Assembly: GCF_001517105.1 (NCBI RefSeq)
Contig: NZ_LPVF01000012.1
Location: 434,001-498,000 of the forward strand
Source of the DNA: Bacillus halotolerans
GTDB taxonomy: Bacteria; Bacillota; Bacilli; Bacillales; Bacillaceae
Length of the DNA: 64,000 nt
Direction: 5' to 3'
Every line of letters starts with the position of its first letter. Positions within the stretch are counted from its first letter, which is position 1. The position numbers and the translations under genes are program-made. Under the pieces are notes generated by a model. It did no database searches. It had not been told where the DNA came from and saw only the letters and a program-made list of their open reading frames with translations. Of the stretch, positions 56,684 to 64,000 are shown one piece after another.

Positions 56684-57051
56684 TCCTGTCCTCCTTCCGT
56701 GTATTTTTTAATCCCTGCCAGCATTTCTTCTTTTGTTAATCCCAGCTCTGCCATTTGATGAATAAAGCTTTCAAACACTTCACGGGTAAGCCTCTCTTTC
56801 AGTTCATCCACGATTTCAGCTTTGTCAGCGATAAACGTCCCTTGCCCTCTTCTTGTCTCCACAATTCCCAGCCTTTCCATTTCACTGTAGGTTCTTTGAA
56901 TCGTATTCGGATTTACTTTTGTTTGAATTGCCATTTCTCTGACAGACGGCAGCTTGTCTCCGGGAACAAGCTCCTGTCTGACCAGCCTATAAAAAATTTG
57001 ATCAGCAATTTGCAAATAAATCGGTTTAGAGGATTGAAAGTCTTGTCTCAT
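56680..57051 (-). CDS. yhcF: GntR/YtrA-family repressor YhcF
   Basis: A 123-residue regulator: winged HTH (about 10-75, [20 protein letters not shown]) and only a short helical C-terminal dimerisation part (about 80-120), the mark of the YtrA subfamily, which control ABC-transporter operons in response to cell-wall antibiotics. It sits inside the operon it probably represses; an inverted repeat over the promoter upstream of yhcE is the likely operator. Confidence 0.92.
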   Translation of the reverse strand: MRQDFQSSKPIYLQIADQIFYRLVRQELVPGDKLPSVREMAIQTKVNPNTIQRTYSEMERLGIVETRRGQGTFIADKAEIVDELKERLTREVFESFIHQMAELGLTKEEMLAGIKKYTEGGQE

Positions 57052-57056
57052 GTTCT

Positions 57057-57836
57057 CTACACCTCAACTTTTCGCTGCAGGAGCCTGGAAGCCAAAAAAA
57101 GAAATACAGCTGCCAGAACCAGCATGACAATAATAGACGGATATGGAAGATGGAAGATGTTTAATTCCACGCTCCACCCTAAGGATCCCTTGTATGTAAA
57201 ACCGACATCTCCATACGTTGTGAAATAATACAGTTTATCCAGCGGTGTCAGCCAAGGCATAATCAAATGGTCCTCTGCATAAAACCACCCTATCCCCAGT
57301 AACATACAAATGAACCAGCGAAACCGCCAGATGAGGGAAGAACTCGATTTTAAAGAATGAAACACATTCCACAGCAGGATCACCGCACAGGAAAGATAAG
57401 CAGTAAATACCAGCCCATAAAGATTAAAGATCAGTATAGTGCCTGCAAGCGGAACTTGATCAGCAATGAGCGTTTTTGAGTTAAGGTATTGATAAAGAAA
57501 GACTCCGTAAACTGAAATCAAAAACTGAAAAATAAATTGATAGACAAGACCGGCAGTCAGTTTCGAGAGTAAAAGCGCGGCTGCGCCGTTCGGATTATAT
57601 AACCATAGCTGGTTTTTCCCCTCTACACGAAGACTATTGTAGATCAGCAAAGGAGCTAAAAACACTTGAAAAATGGCAAGCATTACCCAGCATCCAAAAG
57701 CAGCTAAAGGTTCTTCAGTCAATCGTTCTAATAAAAAGCTTCCGGCAGCTAAAAGTATGACTGCACCGAGACATGCAAAAAACCGCATTTTTGACAGTCT
57801 CAAATCCTTTTTTACTAAACCCCAAAACGGTTTCAT
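57057..57836 (-). CDS. yhcE: Membrane protein YhcE (ABC permease-like)
   Basis: A 259-residue integral membrane protein with about six helices and a basic N-terminus (MKPFWGLVKKDLRLSKMRFF) resembling ABC-2 permeases. First gene of the yhcEFGHI operon. AGGAGG lies 8 bases before ATG 57836; the frame goes up to 57857 without support. The substrate is unknown. Confidence 0.87.
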   Translation of the reverse strand: MKPFWGLVKKDLRLSKMRFFACLGAVILLAAGSFLLERLTEEPLAAFGCWVMLAIFQVFLAPLLIYNSLRVEGKNQLWLYNPNGAAALLLSKLTAGLVYQFIFQFLISVYGVFLYQYLNSKTLIADQVPLAGTILIFNLYGLVFTAYLSCAVILLWNVFHSLKSSSSLIWRFRWFICMLLGIGWFYAEDHLIMPWLTPLDKLYYFTTYGDVGFTYKGSLGWSVELNIFHLPYPSIIVMLVLAAVFLFLASRLLQRKVEV

Positions 57837-57863
57837 TGTTTTTCCTCCTAAAAACACTCATGA

Positions 57864-57906
57864 AGTGTATGACTCAAATAGTACACTAGAACTTTTTGAA
57901 ATACAA
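57864..57906 (-). promoter_or_regulatory. Promoter and candidate YhcF operator of the yhcEFGHI operon
   Basis: On the minus strand TTGTAT, 17 bases, TACTAT forms a SigA promoter (57906-57878). The inverted repeat AGTGTA-N12-TACACT (57864-57887) covers the -10, fitting repression by the YtrA-type regulator in the operon. Confidence 0.65.
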
Positions 57907-57970
57907 CATATTCCATGGATTTATTTTATAAAAAACCAAGTTTTATGCATTTAAACAGCATAAAAAAAAA

Positions 57971-58002
57971 GCAAACCCGCCATGAGTAAACGGATTTGCC
58001 TT
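57971..58002 (-). terminator. Terminator of yhcC
   Basis: GCAAATCCG / CGGGTTTGC hairpin on the minus strand with T9, 10 bp after the stop. Confidence 0.75.
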
Positions 58003-58008
58003 TGGATA

Positions 58009-58383
58009 TTATTTCTTTTTATTTTTCATGGAGAGCAGCGCATCACGATAACTGCTGTCCTGCATTTTGTCACTTTGTTCAGTGACCTCTTTGTCTTTCT
58101 GATCTTCCTCAGAATGCTTAAACTTTTGAAGCGCCTGCCTGTAGAAGTCATCCCCAATTGAGTCACTTTTCTCTTTTTCAGAGTCAGTTTTTACAACGGC
58201 TGGGACATGCTCAGCAGCCCTTGCTTCAGCAGGGTATTGTGCTTCGTTTTCTTCCTCTTCTGGAGGGGCGATTTTTTCAGCTGATTCTCGCTTCTCGAGT
58301 CCAGCAGAGGCGTTGCGGACGTTATACGTGATAAGGCCCGCAATCACAATGACAGCAGCAATAATTGCTATAATAATGGCCAT
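58009..58383 (-). CDS. yhcC: Small single-span membrane protein YhcC
   Basis: A 124-residue protein with one N-terminal transmembrane helix (about 2-22, AIIIAIIAAVIVIAGLITYN) and a highly charged Glu/Lys-rich cytoplasmic tail with repeats of the kind SYRDALLSM and DFYRQALQKF. The function is unknown. It lies 12 bp after yhcB and is probably cotranscribed. Confidence 0.85.
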   Translation of the reverse strand: MAIIIAIIAAVIVIAGLITYNVRNASAGLEKRESAEKIAPPEEEENEAQYPAEARAAEHVPAVVKTDSEKEKSDSIGDDFYRQALQKFKHSEEDQKDKEVTEQSDKMQDSSYRDALLSMKNKKK

Positions 58384-58395
58384 TTTAACCTCTCC

Positions 58396-58926
58396 TTACT
58401 GTCCGGCTGTTAAGTTTCCTGTGACTTGGCTGACGCGTCTTCCTAATGCGCGGCCCAGCTGGATACCTTCCTCAGACATTAACTCATCACTGTCTACCGG
58501 GCAAGTGACGCCCGCTCCGTAGTAAGAACCGTACAGCGCGTTTTCAGGCACATTGCCAGGTAAACCGACAACAATCATCCCTTGGTGGAACATTGGCGTG
58601 ATTAAGTTGTGCATTGTCATTTCCAAGCCGCCGTGTGTTGTTGCCGTTGTGCAGAATACTGCGCCGACTTTGTTGATCAGCTCGCCTTCAGCCCATAAGT
58701 AGCCGAGTCTGTCGATCCAAGTTTTCAAACCTGCACTGATTGTTCCGAAATGCCCGGGGCATCCCCAAATAATCGCGTCCATGTCTTTAAGCTGGCGGAT
58801 ATCCGCCTGATCTACGTGGTCGATGAATACTTCAGCCGCGTCGTTTTCCCGAGCGCCTTCAGCAATCGCTTCTGCCAATACCTTTGTATGTTCGCCTTCA
58901 CTGTCATACACTACATAAATTTTCAT
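58396..58926 (-). CDS. yhcB: WrbA-like flavodoxin-fold protein YhcB
   Basis: A 176-residue NAD(P)H:quinone oxidoreductase-like flavoprotein. The FMN-binding part includes [19 protein letters not shown] at the N-terminus, [20 protein letters not shown] in the middle and [12 protein letters not shown]. Such enzymes reduce quinones by two electrons and guard against redox cycling. It is encoded 22 bp after the drug-efflux gene yhcA, and so may share its response to toxic compounds. Confidence 0.9.
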   Translation of the reverse strand: MKIYVVYDSEGEHTKVLAEAIAEGARENDAAEVFIDHVDQADIRQLKDMDAIIWGCPGHFGTISAGLKTWIDRLGYLWAEGELINKVGAVFCTTATTHGGLEMTMHNLITPMFHQGMIVVGLPGNVPENALYGSYYGAGVTCPVDSDELMSEEGIQLGRALGRRVSQVTGNLTAGQ

Positions 58927-58948
58927 TCAGGAAACCTCCCTGTACAGT

Positions 58949-60553
58949 TTAAGATTCCTTAACTTCTTTTGGAGCCGGAAGCAATGAAAGCTCCTCTTTT
59001 TTCTTTTTCTCCGCACGCAATTTATCTTTTCTGACATCACGCAGGAAAAGACTGAGAATCACACCTGCCACACAGAATAATGTCGCCCACATAAAGGCGT
59101 CATTAATCCCCATGACGTTTGAATCGAGTGTCGCGTGTTTATAAATATGTGAGTAAACATACGTTTTCGCTGTTTCATAAGGCACATTCATATTCACCAT
59201 TATATTCGAAACTGCATTTTGGAACGCATGGAGGAAGTTCGGGTCCGCCGTGCTTGTTTTATCTGCAATTTGTGAATAATGGAATGTCGTGCGGTTTGTA
59301 TAAATCGTCGTAATTAAGCTTGTTCCAATTGATCCGCTGATTTGGCGGAGCGTGTTGCTCATCGCCGTTCCGTGACTGTTCAGACGGGCAGGAAGCTGGT
59401 TCATCCCGGCTGTCATGACAGGCATCATTAAGAGTGACATACCGAATGCGCGAATTGAGTATACAAGCATAATGTGTGTATACGGTGTATCGATGGTCAA
59501 TTGCGTATATTGGAATGTTGTCACCACTGTCACGACCAGACCGATAATCGCAAGCGGTCTCGGGCCGAATTTATCAAACAAAATACCAGAGATCGGTGAC
59601 ATGATCAGCATCACGATCGCACCTGGAAGCAGAAGCAGACCGGATTGAAGCGCCGTAAATCCGACCAGGTTTTGCAGATAGATCGGTAACAGGAACATAC
59701 CAGTGTAAAGTGCCACTGTAATAATGATATTAATAACACTTGAGAGTGAGAAAATGTCGTATTTAAACACTCTGAAATCAAGCATCGGATCATCATGGCG
59801 CAATTGCTGAACAACAAAAGCAATAATTGCAATGACGCCGATTATAACTGTAGACAGTACAACCGGGTCGGTCCAGCCGTCAGAACCCGCTTCACTGACT
59901 CCGTATAATAAGGATGCGAAACCGACAATTGAGAGGATCGCTCCAAGTGTGTCGAGTTTGATTTTTTGCGGCTCCACCAGATTCTTAAAGATGAAGAAAG
60001 CCACGATGATAACAATTGCGCCGACCGGCACAAGTCCGTAAAACATAATGCGCCATGTGTAATGCTCAATAATCCACCCAGAAAGAGTCGGGCCGACCGC
60101 TGGAGCAAACATCATCGCAAGTCCGAAAATCCCCATTCCTTTCCCCCTGCTTTCAGGCGGGAAGATTAACAGAATGGTTGTCATAACGAGCGGCTGCAAG
60201 ATACCTCCGCCCACGGCCTGGATCAAACGGCCGATCAGCATTACAGAGAAGTTAGGTGCGATACCGCAGACTAACGTACCGAGCGTAAAACAGAACATGG
60301 CGACGAGAAAGAGACTCCGTTGGCCAAAACGTGTAATCAGGAAGGCAGATAACGGAATCAATACGCCGTTAACAAGCATGTAACCTGTTGTCAGCCACTG
60401 AATCGTCGTTGCACTTACGCCAAATTCTGTCATTAAGTGCGGCATTGCGACGTTAAGCAATGTTTGGTTTAGTATTGCCAAAAACAAACCCGCCATTAGC
60501 ACAATCAGCAATGTCATAGGGCTTTTTGTATTTTTTTCTTTGCCTCTAGCCAT
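58949..60553 (-). CDS. yhcA: EmrB/QacA-family drug efflux transporter YhcA
   Basis: A 534-residue, 14-helix major-facilitator pump (DHA2 family). Motif C of antiporters is visible as MMFAPAVGPTLSGWI (about 155-170), and motif A-like RFGQRSLFLVAMF after helix 2. With the membrane-fusion-like YhbJ upstream it resembles an EmrAB pair, although a Gram-positive cell has no outer membrane. AAAGGAGG precedes the ATG. Probably controlled by the MarR-type YhbI. Confidence 0.92.
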   Translation of the reverse strand: MARGKEKNTKSPMTLLIVLMAGLFLAILNQTLLNVAMPHLMTEFGVSATTIQWLTTGYMLVNGVLIPLSAFLITRFGQRSLFLVAMFCFTLGTLVCGIAPNFSVMLIGRLIQAVGGGILQPLVMTTILLIFPPESRGKGMGIFGLAMMFAPAVGPTLSGWIIEHYTWRIMFYGLVPVGAIVIIVAFFIFKNLVEPQKIKLDTLGAILSIVGFASLLYGVSEAGSDGWTDPVVLSTVIIGVIAIIAFVVQQLRHDDPMLDFRVFKYDIFSLSSVINIIITVALYTGMFLLPIYLQNLVGFTALQSGLLLLPGAIVMLIMSPISGILFDKFGPRPLAIIGLVVTVVTTFQYTQLTIDTPYTHIMLVYSIRAFGMSLLMMPVMTAGMNQLPARLNSHGTAMSNTLRQISGSIGTSLITTIYTNRTTFHYSQIADKTSTADPNFLHAFQNAVSNIMVNMNVPYETAKTYVYSHIYKHATLDSNVMGINDAFMWATLFCVAGVILSLFLRDVRKDKLRAEKKKKEELSLLPAPKEVKES

Positions 60554-60593
60554 CTAAGACAACCTCCTTTCATGGTTTGATGACTGATCTGTT

Positions 60594-61226
60594 TTACTCA
60601 GAAATCTTAACAGATGCATTCATACCTGGAAGCACCTTATCAGATGGGTTTTTGATTGAAATTTTAACAGGAACTTTTTGCGTTACTTTTGTGTAGTTTC
60701 CGCTTGAATTTGTAGATGGAAGCATATCAAAAGTTGAGTTCGTCGCATAGCCAATTTCTTCTACAGTACCGTCAAAAGTTGTATCAGGATCTCCGTCAAC
60801 GACTACGTCTACACTATTTCCTACTTCAATATCCGCAATATCTGTTTCTTTAATATTTGCTGTGATGTACAGGTTGTCCATGTCAATCGTTTGCGCAATT
60901 GTTGTACCAGCCTGTACGGTTTGTCCGTTTTTCACTTCGTTTTTCACAATTGTTCCATCCATGATGGATTTCACATCAACAGTTTGTTCACCTTTGATTT
61001 TTGCAACTGTGTCGCCTTTTTTCACTGTTTTTCCTTCTTCAAGATCCCAATCGGATACTTTACCTGCTGCTGGAGCTGAGATAGCTGCCATATCGCCGGC
61101 TACTTTTGCTTCATCTGTTTTTACGTAGTTTGTGCTTTGATAATAGTAGTAAGCACCTCCGCCTATAATTGCAAGAACAACAATCAAACCGATAATGTTG
61201 GTCAGAATTAAACGTCCTCTGTTCAT
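60594..61226 (-). CDS. yhbJ: HlyD/EmrA-like membrane fusion protein YhbJ
   Basis: A 210-residue protein with one N-terminal helix (about 7-27, LTNIIGLIVVLAIIGGGAYY), a biotinyl-lipoyl hairpin (AGKVSDWDLEEGKTVKKGDTV) and a beta-barrel part (SVDVVVDGDPDTTFDGTVEE). It lacks the long coiled coil of Gram-negative EmrA, fitting a short wall-spanning adaptor. It lies between yhbI and yhcA with 40 bp to the latter. Confidence 0.92.
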   Translation of the reverse strand: MNRGRLILTNIIGLIVVLAIIGGGAYYYYQSTNYVKTDEAKVAGDMAAISAPAAGKVSDWDLEEGKTVKKGDTVAKIKGEQTVDVKSIMDGTIVKNEVKNGQTVQAGTTIAQTIDMDNLYITANIKETDIADIEVGNSVDVVVDGDPDTTFDGTVEEIGYATNSTFDMLPSTNSSGNYTKVTQKVPVKISIKNPSDKVLPGMNASVKISE

Positions 61227-61295
61227 TTTGTTTTTCTCCTTTCGTTTCTTCCTCTATCATTTTGTGGAAAGCTGGTGAAAATATGTGGGAAGTTT

Positions 61296-61760
61296 TCAAT
61301 TACCGCTTTTTTCTGCACAGCCTTCAGCGAGTTTTGATAAACTCCCGGCAAGCTTACGCAAATATTGAAGCTGAGACGTGTCAAGCTTCTGATACAGGCT
61401 CGCGCCCATTTTTGCGTATTGCACAGCGGCTTTCTGTAAAAGTTCTTCCCCCTCTTCGGTTAACTGAATCATGACGATACGGCGGTCATCCGGACTGTCA
61501 TATCGATTCATCAATTGCCGGTTATATAGGATATCGGTCATCCGGGTCACAGAAGCAGGCTTAAGATCAAGAGACATGGCCAGCTTGCTGAGCGGCGTGC
61601 TTCCGCTTTGATGAATCTTAAACATCAGTAAATATTGAAGGACTGTAATATCAAAAGGCTCAAGCACAATCTCCAATATCTTCTTCTGTTTTTTATAGAT
61701 AGACCGAGACGTATCGAAGAGCTGTTCAAAAGTGAGCAAAGCACGTTCTGATTCAGTCAA
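61296..61760 (-). CDS. yhbI: MarR-family regulator YhbI
   Basis: A 154-residue winged-helix regulator (LSKLAMSLDLKPASVTRMTD recognition region, wing YDSPDDRRIVMIQLTEEG), encoded first in yhbI-yhbJ-yhcA-yhcB-yhcC. It probably represses this efflux operon until a toxic ligand binds. The start is TTG at 61760, with GAGG 10 bases upstream; the AAAAGGAG that abuts the TTG is too close to be the functional site. Confidence 0.9.
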   Translation of the reverse strand: MTESERALLTFEQLFDTSRSIYKKQKKILEIVLEPFDITVLQYLLMFKIHQSGSTPLSKLAMSLDLKPASVTRMTDILYNRQLMNRYDSPDDRRIVMIQLTEEGEELLQKAAVQYAKMGASLYQKLDTSQLQYLRKLAGSLSKLAEGCAEKSGN

Positions 61761-61894
61761 CTCCTTTTCACCTCATTCCTCAATAATAGTTCACAAGATA
61801 AAATATTAATAAATGAAAGAAGATTTGTCAAAGGAAAAATTCCTTTTTTCTTCTTATTTTTTTCGTAATCGCTTTCTTACTTTTTTTAAATAAA

Positions 61895-61918
61895 AAAAAG
61901 CCCTGAAATGGGCTCTTC
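61895..61918 (-). terminator. Terminator of yhbH
   Basis: AGCCC, 6-base loop, GGGCT followed by T8 on the minus strand, just after the yhbH stop. Confidence 0.7.
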
Positions 61919-61919
61919 A

Positions 61920-63098
61920 CTAGGATAATTGATGGCTGATGCCAGTTTCTTCATTTCTAAAAAAGTTCTTCAGCGCCTGAAAAACGTCTGACTTCTGCTT
62001 TAAAATATAGTATTTGAATTTCTCGTCTTTCACATTTTTATAAGCCGACATTAACGTCGAGTGTCTATTGTATTGATTGACCTCGCCATAACAGAACAAA
62101 TTCGCTTTCTTCATAATATCATTCACCAATTTCACGCACCGGGCATTATCAGATGTGAGATTGTCGCCGTCGGAGAAATGAAAAGGGTAAATATTATAAC
62201 GGGCGGGGCTGTATTTTTCATCGATCAGCTCTAGCGACTTTCGATATACGGAAGAACAGATTGTTCCGCCGCTTTCTCCCTTTGAAAAGAAATCTTCCTC
62301 AGACACAACTTTTGCTTCTGTATGATGGGCAATAAATTCAATTTCAACTGTTTCATATTTCGTCCGTAAAAAGCGGGTCATCCAGAAAAAGAAGCTTCTC
62401 GCCATGTACTTTTCCCACACGCCCATACTGCCGCTCGTATCCATCATTGCTAACACGACAGCTTTTGACTCAGGCTTCGTGACATCATTCCATGTTTTAT
62501 ATTTTAAGTCCTCCGGATAAATCGGATAGAAAGACGGCTTCCCTGTCATCGCGTTGCGTTTAAAAGCCGACATCATTGTTCTTTTCTTATCAATATTACC
62601 GGTTAACCCTGTTTTACGGATATCGTTAAACTCAATATCCGTGTGGATGATATCATCTCTTTCTTTTTGCTGAAGATTCGGAAGCTCTAATTCTTTGAAA
62701 AGCGCTTCTTCTAAATCCATTAGTGAAACTTCTGCTTCATAATAATCTTCGCCTGCCTGATCTCCGGCTCCCTGGCCTTTACCCGGCCCCTGCTTTTTGT
62801 CTGATCCGTCCCGGGCTACCACATCTCCAACCTGGCTGTCCCCGTCCCCTTGCCCTACATGTTTATTTTTATCGTAGTTATAGCGGATTTTATACTCATC
62901 CAATGAGCGGATTGGAATTTTCACTACATCCTTGCCGTTAGACATAATAATGCTTTCCTCGGTTACGAGATCCGGGAGATTGTTTTTTATGGCTTCCTGT
63001 ACTTTTTTCTGGTGGCGCTGCTGGTCATCGAAGCCTTTGCGATGGAGGGACCAGTTTTCCTCAGAAATCAAAAAATGGCCGCTGTCATTTTGGGACAT
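61920..63098 (-). CDS. yhbH: Sporulation protein YhbH (DUF444, VWA-like)
   Basis: A 392-residue homologue of E. coli YeaH with a von Willebrand-A-like fold; the metal-site-like motif [20 protein letters not shown] is clear at about 230-250. A Gly/Gln-rich insertion ([16 protein letters not shown]) sits at about 105-125. The upstream frame to 63119 is ignored because AGGAGGGG precedes ATG 63098. It is encoded downstream of prkA and acts in sporulation, probably with PrkA and SpoVR; the activity is unknown. Confidence 0.93.
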   Translation of the reverse strand: MSQNDSGHFLISEENWSLHRKGFDDQQRHQKKVQEAIKNNLPDLVTEESIIMSNGKDVVKIPIRSLDEYKIRYNYDKNKHVGQGDGDSQVGDVVARDGSDKKQGPGKGQGAGDQAGEDYYEAEVSLMDLEEALFKELELPNLQQKERDDIIHTDIEFNDIRKTGLTGNIDKKRTMMSAFKRNAMTGKPSFYPIYPEDLKYKTWNDVTKPESKAVVLAMMDTSGSMGVWEKYMARSFFFWMTRFLRTKYETVEIEFIAHHTEAKVVSEEDFFSKGESGGTICSSVYRKSLELIDEKYSPARYNIYPFHFSDGDNLTSDNARCVKLVNDIMKKANLFCYGEVNQYNRHSTLMSAYKNVKDEKFKYYILKQKSDVFQALKNFFRNEETGISHQLS

Positions 63099-63248
63099 GA
63101 ATTTCCCCTCCTTAACCATTTGTGGTCGTGATACATACCTATTCCGGCTTGTGCCAGATTATGAAACAAGTCTTTCGGAAAGATTTATATTCATCATATG
63201 CGCATCACTACAGTTAATTGACAAACTATTTAGAAAATGGTACAAAAC

Positions 63249-63271
63249 AACCCGCCCTGTTCGGACGGGTC
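63249..63271 (-). terminator. Hairpin after prkA
   Basis: ACCCGTCC, 5-base loop, GGGCGGGT on the minus strand, then TTGTTTTGT; moderate terminator between prkA and yhbH. Confidence 0.6.
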
Positions 63272-63277
63272 ACTTGC

Positions 63278-64000
63278 TTATCGGTTCAGCAGGCTGCCGA
63301 CGTATTTCAGCAGCTCATTGGCACTCGTCGAGTTGTAGCCGTGCTCATCAATTAAACGGGCGACGACTTCATTTACTTTCTTCAGCTGCTGCTCATCAGG
63401 CGTTTTCGTTGAGGTCGTAATTTTAACGACATCCTTCAAATCAGCAAACAATTTTTTCTGAATGGCTTCACGCAGTCTTTCGTGGGAATTGTAGTCAAAC
63501 CGCTTTCCTTTTCTCGCATACGCGGAGATGCGGATTAAGATTTCTTCGCGGAACGCTTTTTTCGCATTTTCGGAAATGCCGATCTGTTCTTCAATCGATC
63601 TCATCAGCTTTTCGTCCGGATTCATTTCTTCCCCTGTCAAAGGATCACGCAGCTTATTTTTATTGCAATAAGCCTCTACGTTGTCGAGATAATTATCCAT
63701 GAGCGTTTTGGCTGATTCTTCATATGAATACACAAACGCTTTTTGGACTTCCTTCTTCGCAATATCATCATATTCCTTACGTGCTGCGGAAATAAAATTC
63801 AAGTACCGCTCCCGATCCTCGTTTGAAATAGACGGATGCTGATCAAGTCCTTCTTTTAAAGAACGGAGAACATCAAGGGAATTGATCGACTCCATATTTT
63901 TTCTGATAATGGTTGAAGAAATGCGGTTGATCACGTAGCGCGGGTCAATTCCGCTCATCCCCTCATCATTATATTCTTTCTTCATGTCCTCAACGTCTAC
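63278..64000 (-). CDS. prkA: Serine protein kinase PrkA, C-terminal part
   Basis: The last 240 codons of PrkA; the gene continues past the right edge, so the AAA+ motor domain is not in the window. The visible part covers the PrkA C-terminal region, similar to kinase hinge sequences (GIDPRYVINRISSTIIR, then EEQIGISENAKKAFREEILI). PrkA is reported to influence sporulation; both kinase and Lon-like protease activities have been proposed. Adjacent to yhbH as in most Bacillus. Confidence 0.93.
   Translation of the reverse strand, partial: VDVEDMKKEYNDEGMSGIDPRYVINRISSTIIRKNMESINSLDVLRSLKEGLDQHPSISNEDRERYLNFISAARKEYDDIAKKEVQKAFVYSYEESAKTLMDNYLDNVEAYCNKNKLRDPLTGEEMNPDEKLMRSIEEQIGISENAKKAFREEILIRISAYARKGKRFDYNSHERLREAIQKKLFADLKDVVKITTSTKTPDEQQLKKVNEVVARLIDEHGYNSTSANELLKYVGSLLNR

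Noticed and set aside
59832..60383. Series of + strand frames opposite yhcA
   Set aside because: They are complement frames of transmembrane codons in the efflux pump.

Overview
The window is a 64 kb piece of chromosome from a member of the Bacillus subtilis species complex. Gene content and order match, from right to left, the B. subtilis 168 segment prkA-yhbH-yhbI-yhbJ-yhcA ... yhdN-plsC almost gene for gene. Protein sequences are very close to what I remember for 168 but not identical, so this looks like a non-168 strain or a sister species (spizizenii, vallismortis, mojavensis or halotolerans type). I cannot decide which by eye. No rRNA, tRNA, CRISPR array or insertion sequence was seen.

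Layout, left to right. (1) 1-1280: the tail of an SDR epimerase and a FAD amino-acid-oxidase-like gene, which I do not recall at this place in 168. (2) 1381-5605: plsC, the SigB-type general stress gene yhdN, and the cell-envelope stress operon sigM-yhdL-yhdK. (3) 5.2-13.3 kb: yhdJ, the MocR regulator yhdI, the transporters yhdH and bcaP, yhdF, and the divergent citA/citR pair. (4) 13.4-21.6 kb: cell-wall and phosphate genes: lytE (frameshifted here), phoA with PhoP boxes, spoVR, ygxB, nsrR and the SigD-dependent lytF. (5) 21.6-26.6 kb: yhdC, yhdB, the yhcY-yhcZ-yhdA two-component/azoreductase operon and pgcA. (6) 26.7-31.6 kb: the glycerol regulon glpP-glpF-glpK-glpD, with two GlpP-type leader terminators and a promoter carrying a cre site. 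(7) 31.7-38.5 kb: yhxA, an AEC-family carrier that I think is extra relative to 168, yhcX, yhcW, yhcV, yhcU and yhcT. (8) 38.5-45.6 kb: the surface nuclease yhcR with its sortase yhcS, and the spore-associated genes yhcQ and yhcN, with a membrane-anchored zinc protease between them.

(9) 45.7-49.9 kb is the accessory part. It is an AT-rich 4.2 kb island between yhcM and tcyP, two genes that I recall as neighbours in 168. It holds a 39-residue Phr-like signalling peptide whose start overlaps the last codons of a deleted rap gene, ending on a 46-bp perfect palindrome; a secreted, SdpC-like 207-residue protein divergent from a 57-residue two-helix membrane peptide (a possible toxin/immunity pair); a decayed membrane-peptide remnant; and a complete LXG polymorphic toxin with a PD-(D/E)XK-type C-terminal nuclease followed by its Imm70-like immunity gene.

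(10) 49.9-64 kb returns to the conserved backbone: tcyP, dgcK, yhcJ, cspB, the GntR-regulated ABC operon yhcE-yhcI, yhcC, yhcB, the MarR-regulated drug-efflux set yhbI-yhbJ-yhcA, and the sporulation pair yhbH-prkA, cut by the window edge.

Two genes, lytE and the 377-residue protease at 43.2-44.4 kb, each look as if a single A is missing from a short poly-A tract. That could be real phase-type mutation or a sequencing artefact, and it should be checked before the function of either gene is discussed.
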